A stretch of DNA of 64,000 nucleotides from Bradyrhizobium sp. CCH5-F6 (GTDB taxonomy: Bacteria > Pseudomonadota > Alphaproteobacteria > Rhizobiales > Xanthobacteraceae): assembly GCF_001556045.1 (NCBI RefSeq), contig NZ_LSIC01000194.1, positions 46,454 to 110,453 on the forward strand, written 5' to 3'. Both the position numbers and the translations under genes were made by a program. Position 1 is the first letter of the stretch. Every line of letters starts with the position of its first letter. Below are positions 19,141 through 27,512 of this stretch, one piece after another. The notes beneath the pieces are model-generated. The model had not been told where the DNA came from. It searched no databases and saw only the letters and a program-made list of their open reading frames with translations.

Positions 19141-19176
19141 GGACTGCGAGACCAGGTCGAGCCTGTCGCTTCGACA

Positions 19177-19210
19177 ATGGCCTCTCTCGATCGGAGAGAG
19201 GCCATTTTTT
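19177..19210 (+). terminator. Rho-independent terminator after the importer operon
   Basis: A perfect 12-bp stem pairs 19177-19188 with 19194-19205 around a five-base loop (GATCG), and the hairpin runs into six T residues ending at 19210. It lies 37 bases after the substrate-binding protein stop. Confidence 0.93.
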
Positions 19211-19540
19211 GTGAGCTCAAGAACAAAACCGTGAAAACAACCCCATGCACAGTAGACGGGGTCAGGTATTTCAATGGCTTGCACAGCTGGTCTGAAATAC
19301 TTGCCCAAGCCGGCGAGTGCCCTTGACCCGTCGGGCAAAACACTGGCATGATGTCGTTATCGGTAATTCCGAATGAAGTGCGGAGCGTCGGATCGTGACG
19401 CGACTACCGACGATGAATTGAAGTTTACCAATCCACGTACTGCGGCCGGCCTCACGCTGGAGTTCGCGTTCAAGCGGGCAGTAATGACCTGAGCGCTGCT
19501 TACGCTGTGACCGTCATCGATCGTGACGCTTGCACTGGGA
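19211..19540. other. intergenic stretch with probable dispersed repeat remnants
   Basis: About 330 bases without a convincing gene. It holds an 8-bp inverted repeat, GTATTTCA at 19266-19273 and TGAAATAC at 19293-19300, and a stretch around 19321-19345 containing CCCGTCGGGCAAAACAC. I associate that stretch with dispersed intergenic sequence in Bradyrhizobium, from memory and unverified. No tRNA or structured RNA is recognised. Confidence 0.4.
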
Positions 19541-19547
19541 GGCTATG

Positions 19548-19994
19548 ATGAAAAGTCTGGCGGCAGGGGTATGTCTTTGGCTGGGGACTTTCTCAACGGT
19601 CGCGCTTGCGGGACCTGCGGATGAGGCCAACGCGGTCATCGACCAATGGTCAGCGACGTACACTGCAAACGATCGTGATGCGCTCGTGGCTCTGTACGCC
19701 CCCGACGCGATTCTGCTCGGTACGACCAGCCCGGTGATGTCCGAAGGCGCGGAAGGAATCCGGAAATATTTCCAGGATCTGCCGGGGAGTGGTCGCAAAA
19801 ATACGATCGTCGAGCGACGAACGATCATCGTCAACGAGACCTCCGTCGTGGGGACCGGTTTTTACAATTTCGCCCGGGCAGCAGAAAACGATGCTCCCCG
19901 TCCATCGCGCTTTACCATGGTACTCGTCAGACGAGAGGGGCGATGGATGATCATCCACCACCATTCGTCACCGTTGTCCGCTACACGCCAATGA
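19548..19994 (+). CDS. secreted SnoaL-like / DUF4440 protein
   Basis: A 148-residue protein with a signal peptide (MKSLAAGVCLWLGTFSTVALA, cleavage near residue 21). The mature part, containing VIDQWSATYTANDRDALVALYAPDA and a C-terminal GRWMIIHHHSS, has the cone-shaped SnoaL/NTF2-like pattern seen in the SgcJ/EcaC/DUF4440 group. The start at 19548 is chosen from two adjacent ATGs because GGGAGG lies five bases upstream. It stands alone between a terminator and a convergent gene. Such proteins are often annotated as oxidoreductases or isomerases without proof; substrate and role are unknown. Confidence 0.75.
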   Translation: MKSLAAGVCLWLGTFSTVALAGPADEANAVIDQWSATYTANDRDALVALYAPDAILLGTTSPVMSEGAEGIRKYFQDLPGSGRKNTIVERRTIIVNETSVVGTGFYNFARAAENDAPRPSRFTMVLVRREGRWMIIHHHSSPLSATRQ

Positions 19995-20039
19995 CGATCG
20001 CAAGTCTTGGTGCCGTGATGTATCGGTCCGCAGACCCGA

Positions 20040-20071
20040 GGCGGCGCACCGTTCGGAAACGATGCGCCGCC
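20040..20071. terminator. hairpin between convergent genes
   Basis: GGCGGCGCA (20040-20048) pairs exactly with 20063-20071. Inside it, CGTT (20050-20053) pairs with AACG (20058-20061) around a CGGA loop, giving a long stem with one mismatch. No T-run follows on either strand, so it may be a bidirectional terminator aid rather than a classical intrinsic terminator. Confidence 0.5.
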
Positions 20072-20077
20072 CGTCGG

Positions 20078-20704
20078 TCATGCCGCTTCCGCGTCGACGT
20101 TGCCGATCCAGTTGCGGGCCAGCGTCACGTCGGCCTGCGACAATTGATGGCCCGCGGGCAGCACCTTGTGCTCGACACGCGCTCCGGCTTGCGACAACAG
20201 CGCCGCAAGCTTTGCGGAATTGCTCGCCGGCACGATCGGGTCGGCCTGCCCGGACAGCAGCAACACCGGCTTGCCGCCGAGTTCGGCCTTGGGCGGATCC
20301 GACAGCGGCACCATGGCGCGCAGCAGGATCGCACCCGCAAGCGCCTCCGGCTTCAGCAGCAACAGCGCCGCCGCGATGTTGGCACCATTGGAGAACCCGA
20401 CCGCAACCGGCGCTGCGAGGCCGTACTGCTTCCGCGCCTCCGTGACGAAGTCGCCGAGCTCGTGCGCGCGGCGGCGCACGTCTTCTTCGTCGAACACGCC
20501 CTCGGCGAGGCGGCGGAAGAAGCGCGGCATGCCGTGTTCGAGCACGCGGCCGCGCGGCGAGAGCAGGGCGGAGCCGGGCGAGATCATCCGGCCGAGCCCG
20601 AGCAGGTCGTTCTCGTCGCCGCCGGTGCCGTGCAGCAGCAGGAGCGGGGGAGAGCCCGCGCCGGTCGCGGGCTCGAAGCGATGGATGAAGGCACTCTCGG
20701 TCAT
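20078..20704 (-). CDS. alpha/beta hydrolase (carboxylesterase/phospholipase-like, MhqD type)
   Basis: Small alpha/beta hydrolase of 208 residues. The nucleophile elbow GFSNG places Ser105; Asp155 in SGQADPIVP and His186 in PAGHQLS complete a plausible triad, and LLHGTGGDEND supplies the oxyanion region. It overlaps the upstream VOC dioxygenase gene by four bases (ATGA), and the two resemble the MhqO/MhqD pair linked to quinone or hydroquinone resistance in Bacillus. Here the pair is divergent from a LysR regulator. The true substrate is not known. Confidence 0.85.
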   Translation of the reverse strand: MTESAFIHRFEPATGAGSPPLLLLHGTGGDENDLLGLGRMISPGSALLSPRGRVLEHGMPRFFRRLAEGVFDEEDVRRRAHELGDFVTEARKQYGLAAPVAVGFSNGANIAAALLLLKPEALAGAILLRAMVPLSDPPKAELGGKPVLLLSGQADPIVPASNSAKLAALLSQAGARVEHKVLPAGHQLSQADVTLARNWIGNVDAEAA

Positions 20705-21639
20705 GACGCGCTCTCTTCCAGGCTCGGCAGCACGTCCTCGATCTGCTTGCGATGCTGTTCGAGGAAGCTCGGCAGCTTCAGGTCACGTCCCAGCGTGGCG
20801 ACGGGCTCGTCCACCGCGAAGCCGGGGATGTCGGTCGCGATCTCGAACAGCACGCCGCCGGGTTCGCGGAAGTAGATCGAGCGGAAATAGTTGCGGTCCC
20901 TCTGCTCGGTCGGGTGCAGGCCGTGATTGCTCACGAGCTTCTGCGCCATCTTGCCCTGCTCGGCATCGTCAGCCGCGCGGAAGGCGATGTGATGCACCGA
21001 GCCGCCGCCCTGGTGCCCGCGCAAGAAACCCTTTGCCTCGTAGATGTCGACGACGCTGCCCTCGGCATCGCCTGACGCCTTGAAGCGGATCACCGAGCCC
21101 TCGCGTCCGGTCTCCTTGAAGCCGAACACGTCGGTGAGGACGGCGGCCGTCTTCGCCGCGCTGTCGAGCAGCAAGGTCACGCCGTGGAAACCTCGGATCG
21201 CATGCTCGGCCGGCACGTCGCCGTTGCTCCAGCCGGGCTCGTTCTCCGCGCCGGGAATGCCGACCAGCGCCAGCGCCATCCCATCCGGATCAGTGAACGG
21301 CAGCACGGATTCGCCGAAGCGCTTCTCCAGGGCTTCGTACGCGATGCCCTTCTCGGTGAAGCGCTGCGTCCAGTAGCCGAGCGAACGCTGCGGCACGCGG
21401 AAGGCGGTCTGATGGGTCTCGCCGACGCCGCGGCGCCCGGCCGAGACGCCGGCCCAGGGGAAGAAGGTCAGGATGGTGCCGGGGCGGCCGGTCTCGTCGC
21501 CATAATAGAAATGATAGGTGCCGGGGTCGTCGAAATTGACCGTCTTCTTGACGAAGCGCAGTCCGAGATCCCGGGTGTAGAAGCCGAAATTCCTGATGGG
21601 ATCGCCGGCGATCGCGGTGACATGGTGCAGTCCAGACAT
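20701..21639 (-). CDS. VOC-family ring-cleaving dioxygenase (MhqA/MhqO-like)
   Basis: A 312-residue protein made of two vicinal-oxygen-chelate modules. The N-terminal MSGLHHVTAIAGD gives the first metal His, GVTLLLDSAAKTAAVL begins the second module, VHHIAFRA supplies another His, and GGVLFEIATDIPGF provides the Glu ligand. The start at 21639 follows GGAGGACGACA, a strong ribosome site; longer readings are not needed. It is translated with the downstream hydrolase. The family is annotated as hydroquinone-specific extradiol dioxygenase in Firmicutes; activity in this organism is inference. Confidence 0.85.
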   Translation of the reverse strand: MSGLHHVTAIAGDPIRNFGFYTRDLGLRFVKKTVNFDDPGTYHFYYGDETGRPGTILTFFPWAGVSAGRRGVGETHQTAFRVPQRSLGYWTQRFTEKGIAYEALEKRFGESVLPFTDPDGMALALVGIPGAENEPGWSNGDVPAEHAIRGFHGVTLLLDSAAKTAAVLTDVFGFKETGREGSVIRFKASGDAEGSVVDIYEAKGFLRGHQGGGSVHHIAFRAADDAEQGKMAQKLVSNHGLHPTEQRDRNYFRSIYFREPGGVLFEIATDIPGFAVDEPVATLGRDLKLPSFLEQHRKQIEDVLPSLEESAS

Positions 21640-21700
21640 TGTCGTCCTCCAAGATTCGGGGAGCGGTCTTGCTCTGGCCGGAAATATCATTCCGCTTCGG

Positions 21701-21754
21701 ATTGGAGACAATCCATGCAATTATGACCGCTATGTCTACGATTTGGAAACAATC
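21701..21754. promoter_or_regulatory. tandem candidate operators for the LysR regulator
   Basis: ATTGGAGACAATC (21701-21713) and TTTGGAAACAATC (21742-21754) are direct repeats identical at 11 of 13 positions, 41 bases apart, about four helical turns. The first is a perfect ATTG-N4-CAAT dyad. They lie in the 129-base region between the divergent VOC dioxygenase and LysR genes, as expected for recognition and activation sites. Confidence 0.5.
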
Positions 21755-21768
21755 GCTGGGGCGAGCCC

Positions 21769-22689
21769 GTGGATAAGCTCGGCAGCCTGCGGGCTTTCGT
21801 GAAGGTGGTCGAAAGCGGGAGCTTTGCAGAAGCCGGCCGGCAGCTGCGGCTGTCGCGCTCGGCGATCAGCAAATACATCGCCGATCTCGAGGAGAGCCTC
21901 GGCGTCCAGCTGTTGAACCGGACCACGCGGCACGCCAGTCCGACCGAGAGCGGCCAGCGCTATTTCGAGCGCGCGGTCGTGATCCTCTCGGAAATCGAGG
22001 CCGCGGATCAGGCGGTGGCGCAGGCGCAGTCGGCGCCGCGCGGCCTGCTCCGCGTCAACGCACCGATGTCGTTCGGCACGATGCGGCTCGGGCCGGCGAT
22101 CGCCGATTTCATGGCGCGTTATGGCGAGCTTCAGCTCCAGATCGTGCTCAGCGACGATCTGCTCGATCCCGTCCAGGACGGTTTCGACGTCACGCTACGC
22201 ATCGCGGAATTGGAGTCCTCGAGCCTGATCGCGCGCAAGATCATGCCGGTGGCACGCATGATCTGTGGCTCGCCGGATTATCTCGCGCGTCACGGCACGC
22301 CAAAGCATCCGCAGGACCTGCGCGAGCACGCCTCGCTGACCTACGGCTTCCTGCTCACCGGCAACCAGTGGAAGCTGACCGGTGCCGACGGCGATCACTG
22401 GATCCAGCCGGCCTGGTCGCTCTGCGTCAACAATGCCGAGGTGCTGCGCGACGTCGCCATCAAGGGCAGGGGGCTGGCGCTGCTGCCCGAGTTCATCGCC
22501 GCTGGTGCCTTGCGGAAGGGCGATCTGCGTACGGTGCTGGACGACTATTCTGCGCCGCCGCTCGCGCTTTATGCGGTGTATCCGCCGACGCGGCATCTGT
22601 CGGTGAAGGTGCGGCTGTTCATCGATTTCCTGGTCGAGCGGTTTGGGAGGGAGGACGAGGGCGGTCGCCGGCGAGCCGAGGCTAACTGA
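21769..22689 (+). CDS. LysR-family regulator divergent from the dioxygenase-hydrolase pair
   Basis: A 306-residue regulator with the N-terminal LysR helix-turn-helix (LGSLRAFVKVVESGSFAEAG, then LSRSAISKYIADLEE) and an effector domain of the subgroup in which LNRTTRHASPTESG follows the DNA-binding part. The start is GTG at 21769, giving the usual MDKL beginning; no in-frame ATG precedes it. The 3-prime end overlaps the convergent hybrid kinase gene by eight bases. It probably senses a quinone-like or aromatic compound and controls the divergent pair; the tail after about residue 290 is charged and poorly conserved. Confidence 0.87.
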   Translation: MDKLGSLRAFVKVVESGSFAEAGRQLRLSRSAISKYIADLEESLGVQLLNRTTRHASPTESGQRYFERAVVILSEIEAADQAVAQAQSAPRGLLRVNAPMSFGTMRLGPAIADFMARYGELQLQIVLSDDLLDPVQDGFDVTLRIAELESSSLIARKIMPVARMICGSPDYLARHGTPKHPQDLREHASLTYGFLLTGNQWKLTGADGDHWIQPAWSLCVNNAEVLRDVAIKGRGLALLPEFIAAGALRKGDLRTVLDDYSAPPLALYAVYPPTRHLSVKVRLFIDFLVERFGREDEGGRRRAEAN

Positions 22690-25375
22690 CCGAGCGCTGT
22701 TCGGTAGGCTGAAACAATTCGTCCAAGGCCCGCATCGACGCCTGCTGAATCTCGGCGAGCTCGCGGGCGGCATTTCGGCACTCTGGTGGGGACATCGCCG
22801 GTGCTGCCAGCTCGACGTCGCGGCAGCGATCGAACAGGCGGACCAGCCCGAGCGCGCTGGCGGCGCTGCCGAGCTGGTGCGCGGATCGCGCAAGCTGCCT
22901 GCGATCGCCGATCGCTGCTGCCTTTTCGATGCCCTCGATGAGTGTTTCGCTCGTCTTTCCGAGCAAATGATGCAGTTTTGCGATTTGCGCCGCGCCGAGC
23001 AGCTCCCGCTGGTCGTCGAGAAAGTGCCGGTCGATCAATTCGCCGGTCGCGAGTTGCGCGGCTGCCGGCTGTTCGCCGGGATCGTCCTCGATCGCCTTGC
23101 GCAGCGCGTTGATCAGGATCGGCTTGCTGACGACCTTGGCGATGCCTGCGCCTGCGAGCCGCTCGCGGGCGCTCCGCGATACGTCGGCGGTCACGGCAAT
23201 CATGCGCGGCATCTTGCGAAGGCCGAGCTTGCCGATCCGCGAGGCCGCCTCCACGCCGTCCATGTCCGGCATGTGCAGATCCATCAGGATGACGTCGAAC
23301 GCCTGATCCCGCGCCAGCGAGACGGCCGATCCGCCGTCCCTGGCGATCGCGACGCGATGGCCGAGCCGCTTCAGGATCGCTTCGCCGACCTCGCAATTGA
23401 CGGGGTCGTCGTCGACCAGCAGCACGCGGAGCTGGCGCTGGGGTGGCGGCAGCACACCTTGCGCGATGCCGTTTCGGGCAAGGCCAAGCGGCACTTCGAG
23501 CGTGAACGTGCTGCCCGCGCCCGGCATGCTGGCAACCGTCAGCTCGCCGCGCATCAGGCGGGTGAGGCGGCGCGCGATCGCCAGGCCAAGGCCGGTGCCG
23601 CCGAACCGCCGCGCGATGCTGTCGTCGGCCTGGACGAAATCCTCGAATATCCGCTCGTGCAGCTCGGGCGCGATGCCGATGCCGGTGTCGCGAACACTGA
23701 TGCGCAGCAGGACGTGATCGTCGCGCCGTTCGGCCGCCGCGCTCAAGCCGATGCCGCCGCTGGGCGTGAACTTGATCGCGTTGCCGATCAGATTGAGCAG
23801 GACGCGATTGAGGCGCACCGGATCGCCATGCACGGCGGTGTCGACCGTCGCATCGCAGGCGAGATCGAAGGTCAATCCCTTGTCGACGGCCTGTGGCCGC
23901 ATCAGGTCGGCAGCGGCTCCGATGAGCTGGTCGAGACGAAAGTCGCGCGTCTCCAGCATCTCCGTGCTGGCTTCCAGACGGGCATATTCCAGCACCGCAT
24001 CGACCAGCGCGATCAGCGTTTCTCCCGATGCCGCGGCGGTGGCGAGGTGGCGGTGCTGGGCCTCGCTGAGGCTACCGTCGTCCAGCAATTGCAGTACGCC
24101 CATGACGCCGTTCAGCGGCGTGCGCAGCTCGTGGCTGACGACGGCAAGGAAGCGCGACTTGGTTTCGTTGGCGGCGACGGCCGCGCGGCGCGCGCGCTCG
24201 GCGGCCTCGTGCTCGGCGAGCGCCTGATCGCGCGCCTTCTCGAGCTCGGAGGTGCGCTCGATCACCTTGCGCTCGAGCGTGGCGTAGGACTCGCGCAAGT
24301 GAGCGGCCATCCGATTGAACTGGTCGCCGAGCGCCTCCAGCTCGTCACCGGTCTTGATCGCGAGCCGCGAGCTGAGATCGCCGCTGCCGATCCGCCGCGC
24401 CCCCTGCGTCAGGATCTGGATCGGCACGGTCATGCGCCGGCTGAGGAAGAGGGAGACCAGCACCGCGCAGGCCAGCAGGATGACGAGGAGAAACGTCGAG
24501 CGGCCGATCGATGCATAGATCGGCGCGTAGGCTTCGGCCAGCGGCAGCTCGACGAACACCAGCCAGCCGAGCGAGGGCACCGTCGCATAGGTCGACAGTA
24601 CGCGCTGGCCGGACAGATCCTCCTTGACGAGACCGCCCGAGGGCGGCCCGATGCCGTCGAGCGCGGCGCGAACGTCCGCTTGCCCCGAAAGATTGCTTTG
24701 CTGCAGCGCCCGCCACAGATCGGGATGCGCGATCAAGACCCCCATGCGGTCGACGACATAGGCCTTGCCGGTGTTGCCGACCCTGATTCCGGCCACCAGA
24801 TCCCAAATGAAGCGCAGATTGACCTCGGCGACGATCACATCGGGCGAATGGCCGGTGCCGCGCGTGGCAAGCGTCATGAATGGTTCGGTGTCGCCGAAGA
24901 AATAGACGGGACCGTAATAGGCCCGGCTGTCATTGGCACCGCGGAAGGCGGGCGAGGCAGAGAGATCGGTCTTGCTGCCGACCCTGTCGGCGACGCGGCG
25001 CGACACGCGCACCTGCTCGCGGCCTTGCGCGTCGAGCTGGGCGATTTCCGCGATCGCAGGCGAAAGGCGCAGCAGGCGGATCGCATTCAGACGCTCGTCC
25101 TCGTTGGTCGACAGCTCGGGCGGCAGGCGCGCGAGCCATCTGATCTGGTTTTCGATCTGGCCGATGAACTGGCCGATCTGAATGGCCGCGGAGGCCGCCT
25201 GCTCGCGCTGCGTCGCCGCCAGCAGCTGCTTCTGCTCGCGATAGGAGAACCAGACGTCGAAGCCGGTATTGATCGCTAGCGCGGCGAAGGCGAGGGCGAC
25301 GATCGAGTAGAGATACTTCCTGAACAGCCGGCCGGGAGGCGTCCGCAGATGTCCCTGGTCGGCCGTTTCGTTCAC
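22682..25375 (-). CDS. tripartite hybrid sensor histidine kinase
   Basis: An 897-residue membrane sensor starting at GTG. Order: membrane helix about 22-43, a periplasmic dCache-like region about 50-285, second helix about 292-312, HAMP about 313-365, HisKA with His415 in SHELRTPLNG, HATPase with the N-box around 528-537, DTGIGIAPE and GGTGLGLAIARR, receiver domain about 650-765 with Asp699 in LMDLHMPDMDG, and C-terminal HPt with His833 in SAHQLGS. This layout equals TorS/BarA-like phosphorelay kinases. Its start overlaps the stop of a periplasmic binding protein gene (GTGA), which suggests a ligand-binding partner. No separate output response regulator is adjacent. Confidence 0.9.
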   Translation of the reverse strand: MNETADQGHLRTPPGRLFRKYLYSIVALAFAALAINTGFDVWFSYREQKQLLAATQREQAASAAIQIGQFIGQIENQIRWLARLPPELSTNEDERLNAIRLLRLSPAIAEIAQLDAQGREQVRVSRRVADRVGSKTDLSASPAFRGANDSRAYYGPVYFFGDTEPFMTLATRGTGHSPDVIVAEVNLRFIWDLVAGIRVGNTGKAYVVDRMGVLIAHPDLWRALQQSNLSGQADVRAALDGIGPPSGGLVKEDLSGQRVLSTYATVPSLGWLVFVELPLAEAYAPIYASIGRSTFLLVILLACAVLVSLFLSRRMTVPIQILTQGARRIGSGDLSSRLAIKTGDELEALGDQFNRMAAHLRESYATLERKVIERTSELEKARDQALAEHEAAERARRAAVAANETKSRFLAVVSHELRTPLNGVMGVLQLLDDGSLSEAQHRHLATAAASGETLIALVDAVLEYARLEASTEMLETRDFRLDQLIGAAADLMRPQAVDKGLTFDLACDATVDTAVHGDPVRLNRVLLNLIGNAIKFTPSGGIGLSAAAERRDDHVLLRISVRDTGIGIAPELHERIFEDFVQADDSIARRFGGTGLGLAIARRLTRLMRGELTVASMPGAGSTFTLEVPLGLARNGIAQGVLPPPQRQLRVLLVDDDPVNCEVGEAILKRLGHRVAIARDGGSAVSLARDQAFDVILMDLHMPDMDGVEAASRIGKLGLRKMPRMIAVTADVSRSARERLAGAGIAKVVSKPILINALRKAIEDDPGEQPAAAQLATGELIDRHFLDDQRELLGAAQIAKLHHLLGKTSETLIEGIEKAAAIGDRRQLARSAHQLGSAASALGLVRLFDRCRDVELAAPAMSPPECRNAARELAEIQQASMRALDELFQPTEQRSVS

Positions 25376-26415
25376 TCGCGGATCTCGTCGGCGCGCGCAA
25401 GCAGCGTGAACGGGATCGTCAAGCCGAGCGTGCGGGCGACGGTGCGGTTGATCAGCAGCTCGTACTTGCGCGGCGATTGCACCGGAAGATCGCCGGCCTT
25501 GGTGCCGCGCAGGATCAGATCGACATAATCGGCCGAGCGCACTTCGAGCGTCGGCCCGTAGCTCATCAACCCGCCGGCATCCATGAAGTAATGGAATGGA
25601 TAGATCGTGGGCACGCGATACTTTGCGGCCGCCGCAACGACGGCCTGCCGGTTGACGACGAGGAAGCTGTCGACCAGCGCAATCATCGCCCCCTTCGGCT
25701 GTTCGGCGAAGCGCCTGAGGGCCTCGTCAATGTCCGCAGGCGCGTCGACCGGGACGGGGACGACGGACACGCCGCACTCGGCCGCCTCCTGCTCGATCGA
25801 GTCCAGGAAGAAGCGTCCCCCCCGAGGTGTGGTCGAGGGGTTGTACAGGGCGCCCACGCGGGCAATATCCGGCACGGCCTCACGGACGAGTTGAAGCCAT
25901 TTGCCGCCCATCTCGGCGGTGCTGCTGGTGAAACCCGTCACGTTGCCGCCGGGATGGGCAAGGCTTTCGACGAAGCCGTTGCCGACGGGATCATTGGCGG
26001 TCGCGAACACGATCGGAATGGTCTTGGTGGCGGCCAGAACCGCCGCGGTTTCGATCGTCGACCCCGTCAGGATCACGTCCGGCTTGAGCGCCAGCAATTC
26101 CTGAATTGCCGCCTTCATCCGGTCCGGCGCGCCGAAGCTCGAACGGAGCTCGAGGCGGAAGTTGACGCCTTCGACCCAGCCGCGCTGCCTCAAGCCGACG
26201 ATGAGGCCGCCAAGACGGGAAGTTGCGCTGTTGATCAGGTTCCGTCTGGTCAACTCGTCGTCGAGCGGCAACGCGGTCAGCGAGGCGACGATCCGCATCC
26301 GGTCCGGCGTCGCGCCGAGCGCGATCCATCCCGCGGCGGTTGCGGTCGCAAGACGAAGGACATCGCGACGGGCAACCGCCGGCACAGTGTGGGCACGAGC
26401 GGGCCGCTCGATCAT
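25372..26415 (-). CDS. ABC-type substrate-binding protein (PF04392 family) coupled to a histidine kinase
   Basis: A 347-residue periplasmic binding protein in the start chosen here (MIERPARAH...). Starts at ATG 26451 or TTG 26475 would lengthen it by 12 or 20 residues. The N-terminus has twin arginines in VARRDVLRLATATAAG, a possible Tat signal. The mature region, with LLALKPDVILTGSTIETAAVL, IVFATANDPVGNGFVESLAHPGG-like sequence and GGRFFLDS, fits the ABC substrate-binding PF04392 group. No permease or ATPase lies nearby; the four-base overlap with the hybrid kinase suggests that it presents a ligand to that sensor, as TorT does to TorS. Confidence 0.8.
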   Translation of the reverse strand: MIERPARAHTVPAVARRDVLRLATATAAGWIALGATPDRMRIVASLTALPLDDELTRRNLINSATSRLGGLIVGLRQRGWVEGVNFRLELRSSFGAPDRMKAAIQELLALKPDVILTGSTIETAAVLAATKTIPIVFATANDPVGNGFVESLAHPGGNVTGFTSSTAEMGGKWLQLVREAVPDIARVGALYNPSTTPRGGRFFLDSIEQEAAECGVSVVPVPVDAPADIDEALRRFAEQPKGAMIALVDSFLVVNRQAVVAAAAKYRVPTIYPFHYFMDAGGLMSYGPTLEVRSADYVDLILRGTKAGDLPVQSPRKYELLINRTVARTLGLTIPFTLLARADEIRE

Positions 26416-26514
26416 GAAATACTTCGCAAAACTTTCCCCGGGCGGTTGCATAACGCGAAAGGCCGGTGACCACAATTGAGGAAAAAATGCGCTTGTGAAT
26501 GTTCATTCGCAGCG

Positions 26515-26606
26515 TTTGGCAGCCCGATACCGTATTCCTCTGCTGCCAAAGAGTCGCTGTTTCGAGCTTTGTCTTCGCGTGCCGCTTTGTAACGCCTTGT
26601 GGCGTT
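26515..26606. promoter_or_regulatory. two perfect dyads in the divergent region before the TPS locus
   Basis: TTTGGCAGC (26515-26523) pairs exactly with 26542-26550 across 18 bases. AACGCC (26591-26596) pairs with GGCGTT (26601-26606) around a TTGT loop. Both lie between the sensor operon and the two-partner secretion operon, which are transcribed away from each other. They could be operators or leader hairpins; the 290-base region otherwise shows nothing recognisable. Confidence 0.4.
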
Positions 26607-26705
26607 GCAACAATTTCAGTCCGGTTGAGCTTGCGGTTCGGGGAAGCCGATTTCGGTGCTGCTGATTTTTGAAGCGTTGTTTCAGGTTTGTTTCGAAGGT
26701 TCTCG

Positions 26706-27443
26706 ATGCGCAAAATCTATCTCGTTCCGGCCCTCGTCGGCCTGCTCACCGTCGTTGCAGTCGGGCCACTCGCAGCCCAGGGGGCCGTGCCGAAGCAGAA
26801 GGCTGCGCCTGCACCCAAAGCCAGCGCAGCGGGGACACCGGCCGCCGCCGGCGCGACATCGGCGGCCGCGGCCGAGGCACCTGCCGCCGACGACAAGGGC
26901 AAGGCGATCGACGGCTTCCGCTCCGCCAAGTTCGGCATGAACGAGGCCGACGTCCGCGCGGCGATGGCCAGGGATTTCAACGCCAAGCCCGATGCCATCA
27001 AGGCGCAGGACAACGCGTCCGAGCTGACACGCAGCATCCTGCTGTCCGTTCCGGACCTGCTGCCGAACGGCGGCACCGCCGAGCTCTCCTACGTGTTCGG
27101 CTACAAGTCCAAGTCGCTGATCCAGGTCGGCGCCGTCTGGTCGAAGGGGACCGACGCGGCGATGACGCCGGAGAAGCTGTTCTCCAACGCCAACATCCTG
27201 CGCGCCCATTTCCTCAGCGAAGGATTCAAGCCCGACTCCATCGCGGTCAACATGCCCGTCAACGGCGGCATCGTGATGTTCCGCGGCAGCGATGCCAAGG
27301 ATCGCTCGGTGATCCTGCTGCTCCAGGGCACGTTCGAGACCAAGGAGAACAACCGCGTGCTGACCCCGACCAGCCTTTTGCTGTTCTACGTCGCCGACGC
27401 CAAGAGCCCCGACATCTTCAAGCTTCCGCCCGGCCAGTTCTGA
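26706..27443 (+). CDS. secreted protein of unknown function preceding tpsA
   Basis: A 245-residue protein with a signal peptide (MRKIYLVPALVGLLTVVAVGPLAAQ, about 25 residues), then an Ala/Pro/Lys-rich linker to about residue 65, then a folded domain beginning GFRSAKFGMNEADVRAAMARDF. That opening resembles the FGM...V start of small periplasmic SmpA/OmlA-like modules, but I do not recognise the family. The ATG at 26706 is used because CGAAGG lies six bases upstream; a TTG six codons earlier is possible. It ends 69 bases before tpsA with no terminator between, so it probably belongs to the same operon and may act in export or anchoring of the adhesin. Confidence 0.75.
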   Translation: MRKIYLVPALVGLLTVVAVGPLAAQGAVPKQKAAPAPKASAAGTPAAAGATSAAAAEAPAADDKGKAIDGFRSAKFGMNEADVRAAMARDFNAKPDAIKAQDNASELTRSILLSVPDLLPNGGTAELSYVFGYKSKSLIQVGAVWSKGTDAAMTPEKLFSNANILRAHFLSEGFKPDSIAVNMPVNGGIVMFRGSDAKDRSVILLLQGTFETKENNRVLTPTSLLLFYVADAKSPDIFKLPPGQF

Positions 27444-27512
27444 TGCCGGACGATCGCGACATTCTCCCACCCGGTCGTGGATCGGCGCCAATGCCGATGA
27501 AGAGGATCTGAA

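Noticed and set aside
22643..25279. Long open frame (878 codons) on the plus strand opposite the hybrid kinase
   Set aside because: The kinase on the minus strand has complete, ordered domains. The opposite frame gives an Arg/Asp/His-rich product with no motifs, as expected when a high-GC gene is read backwards.
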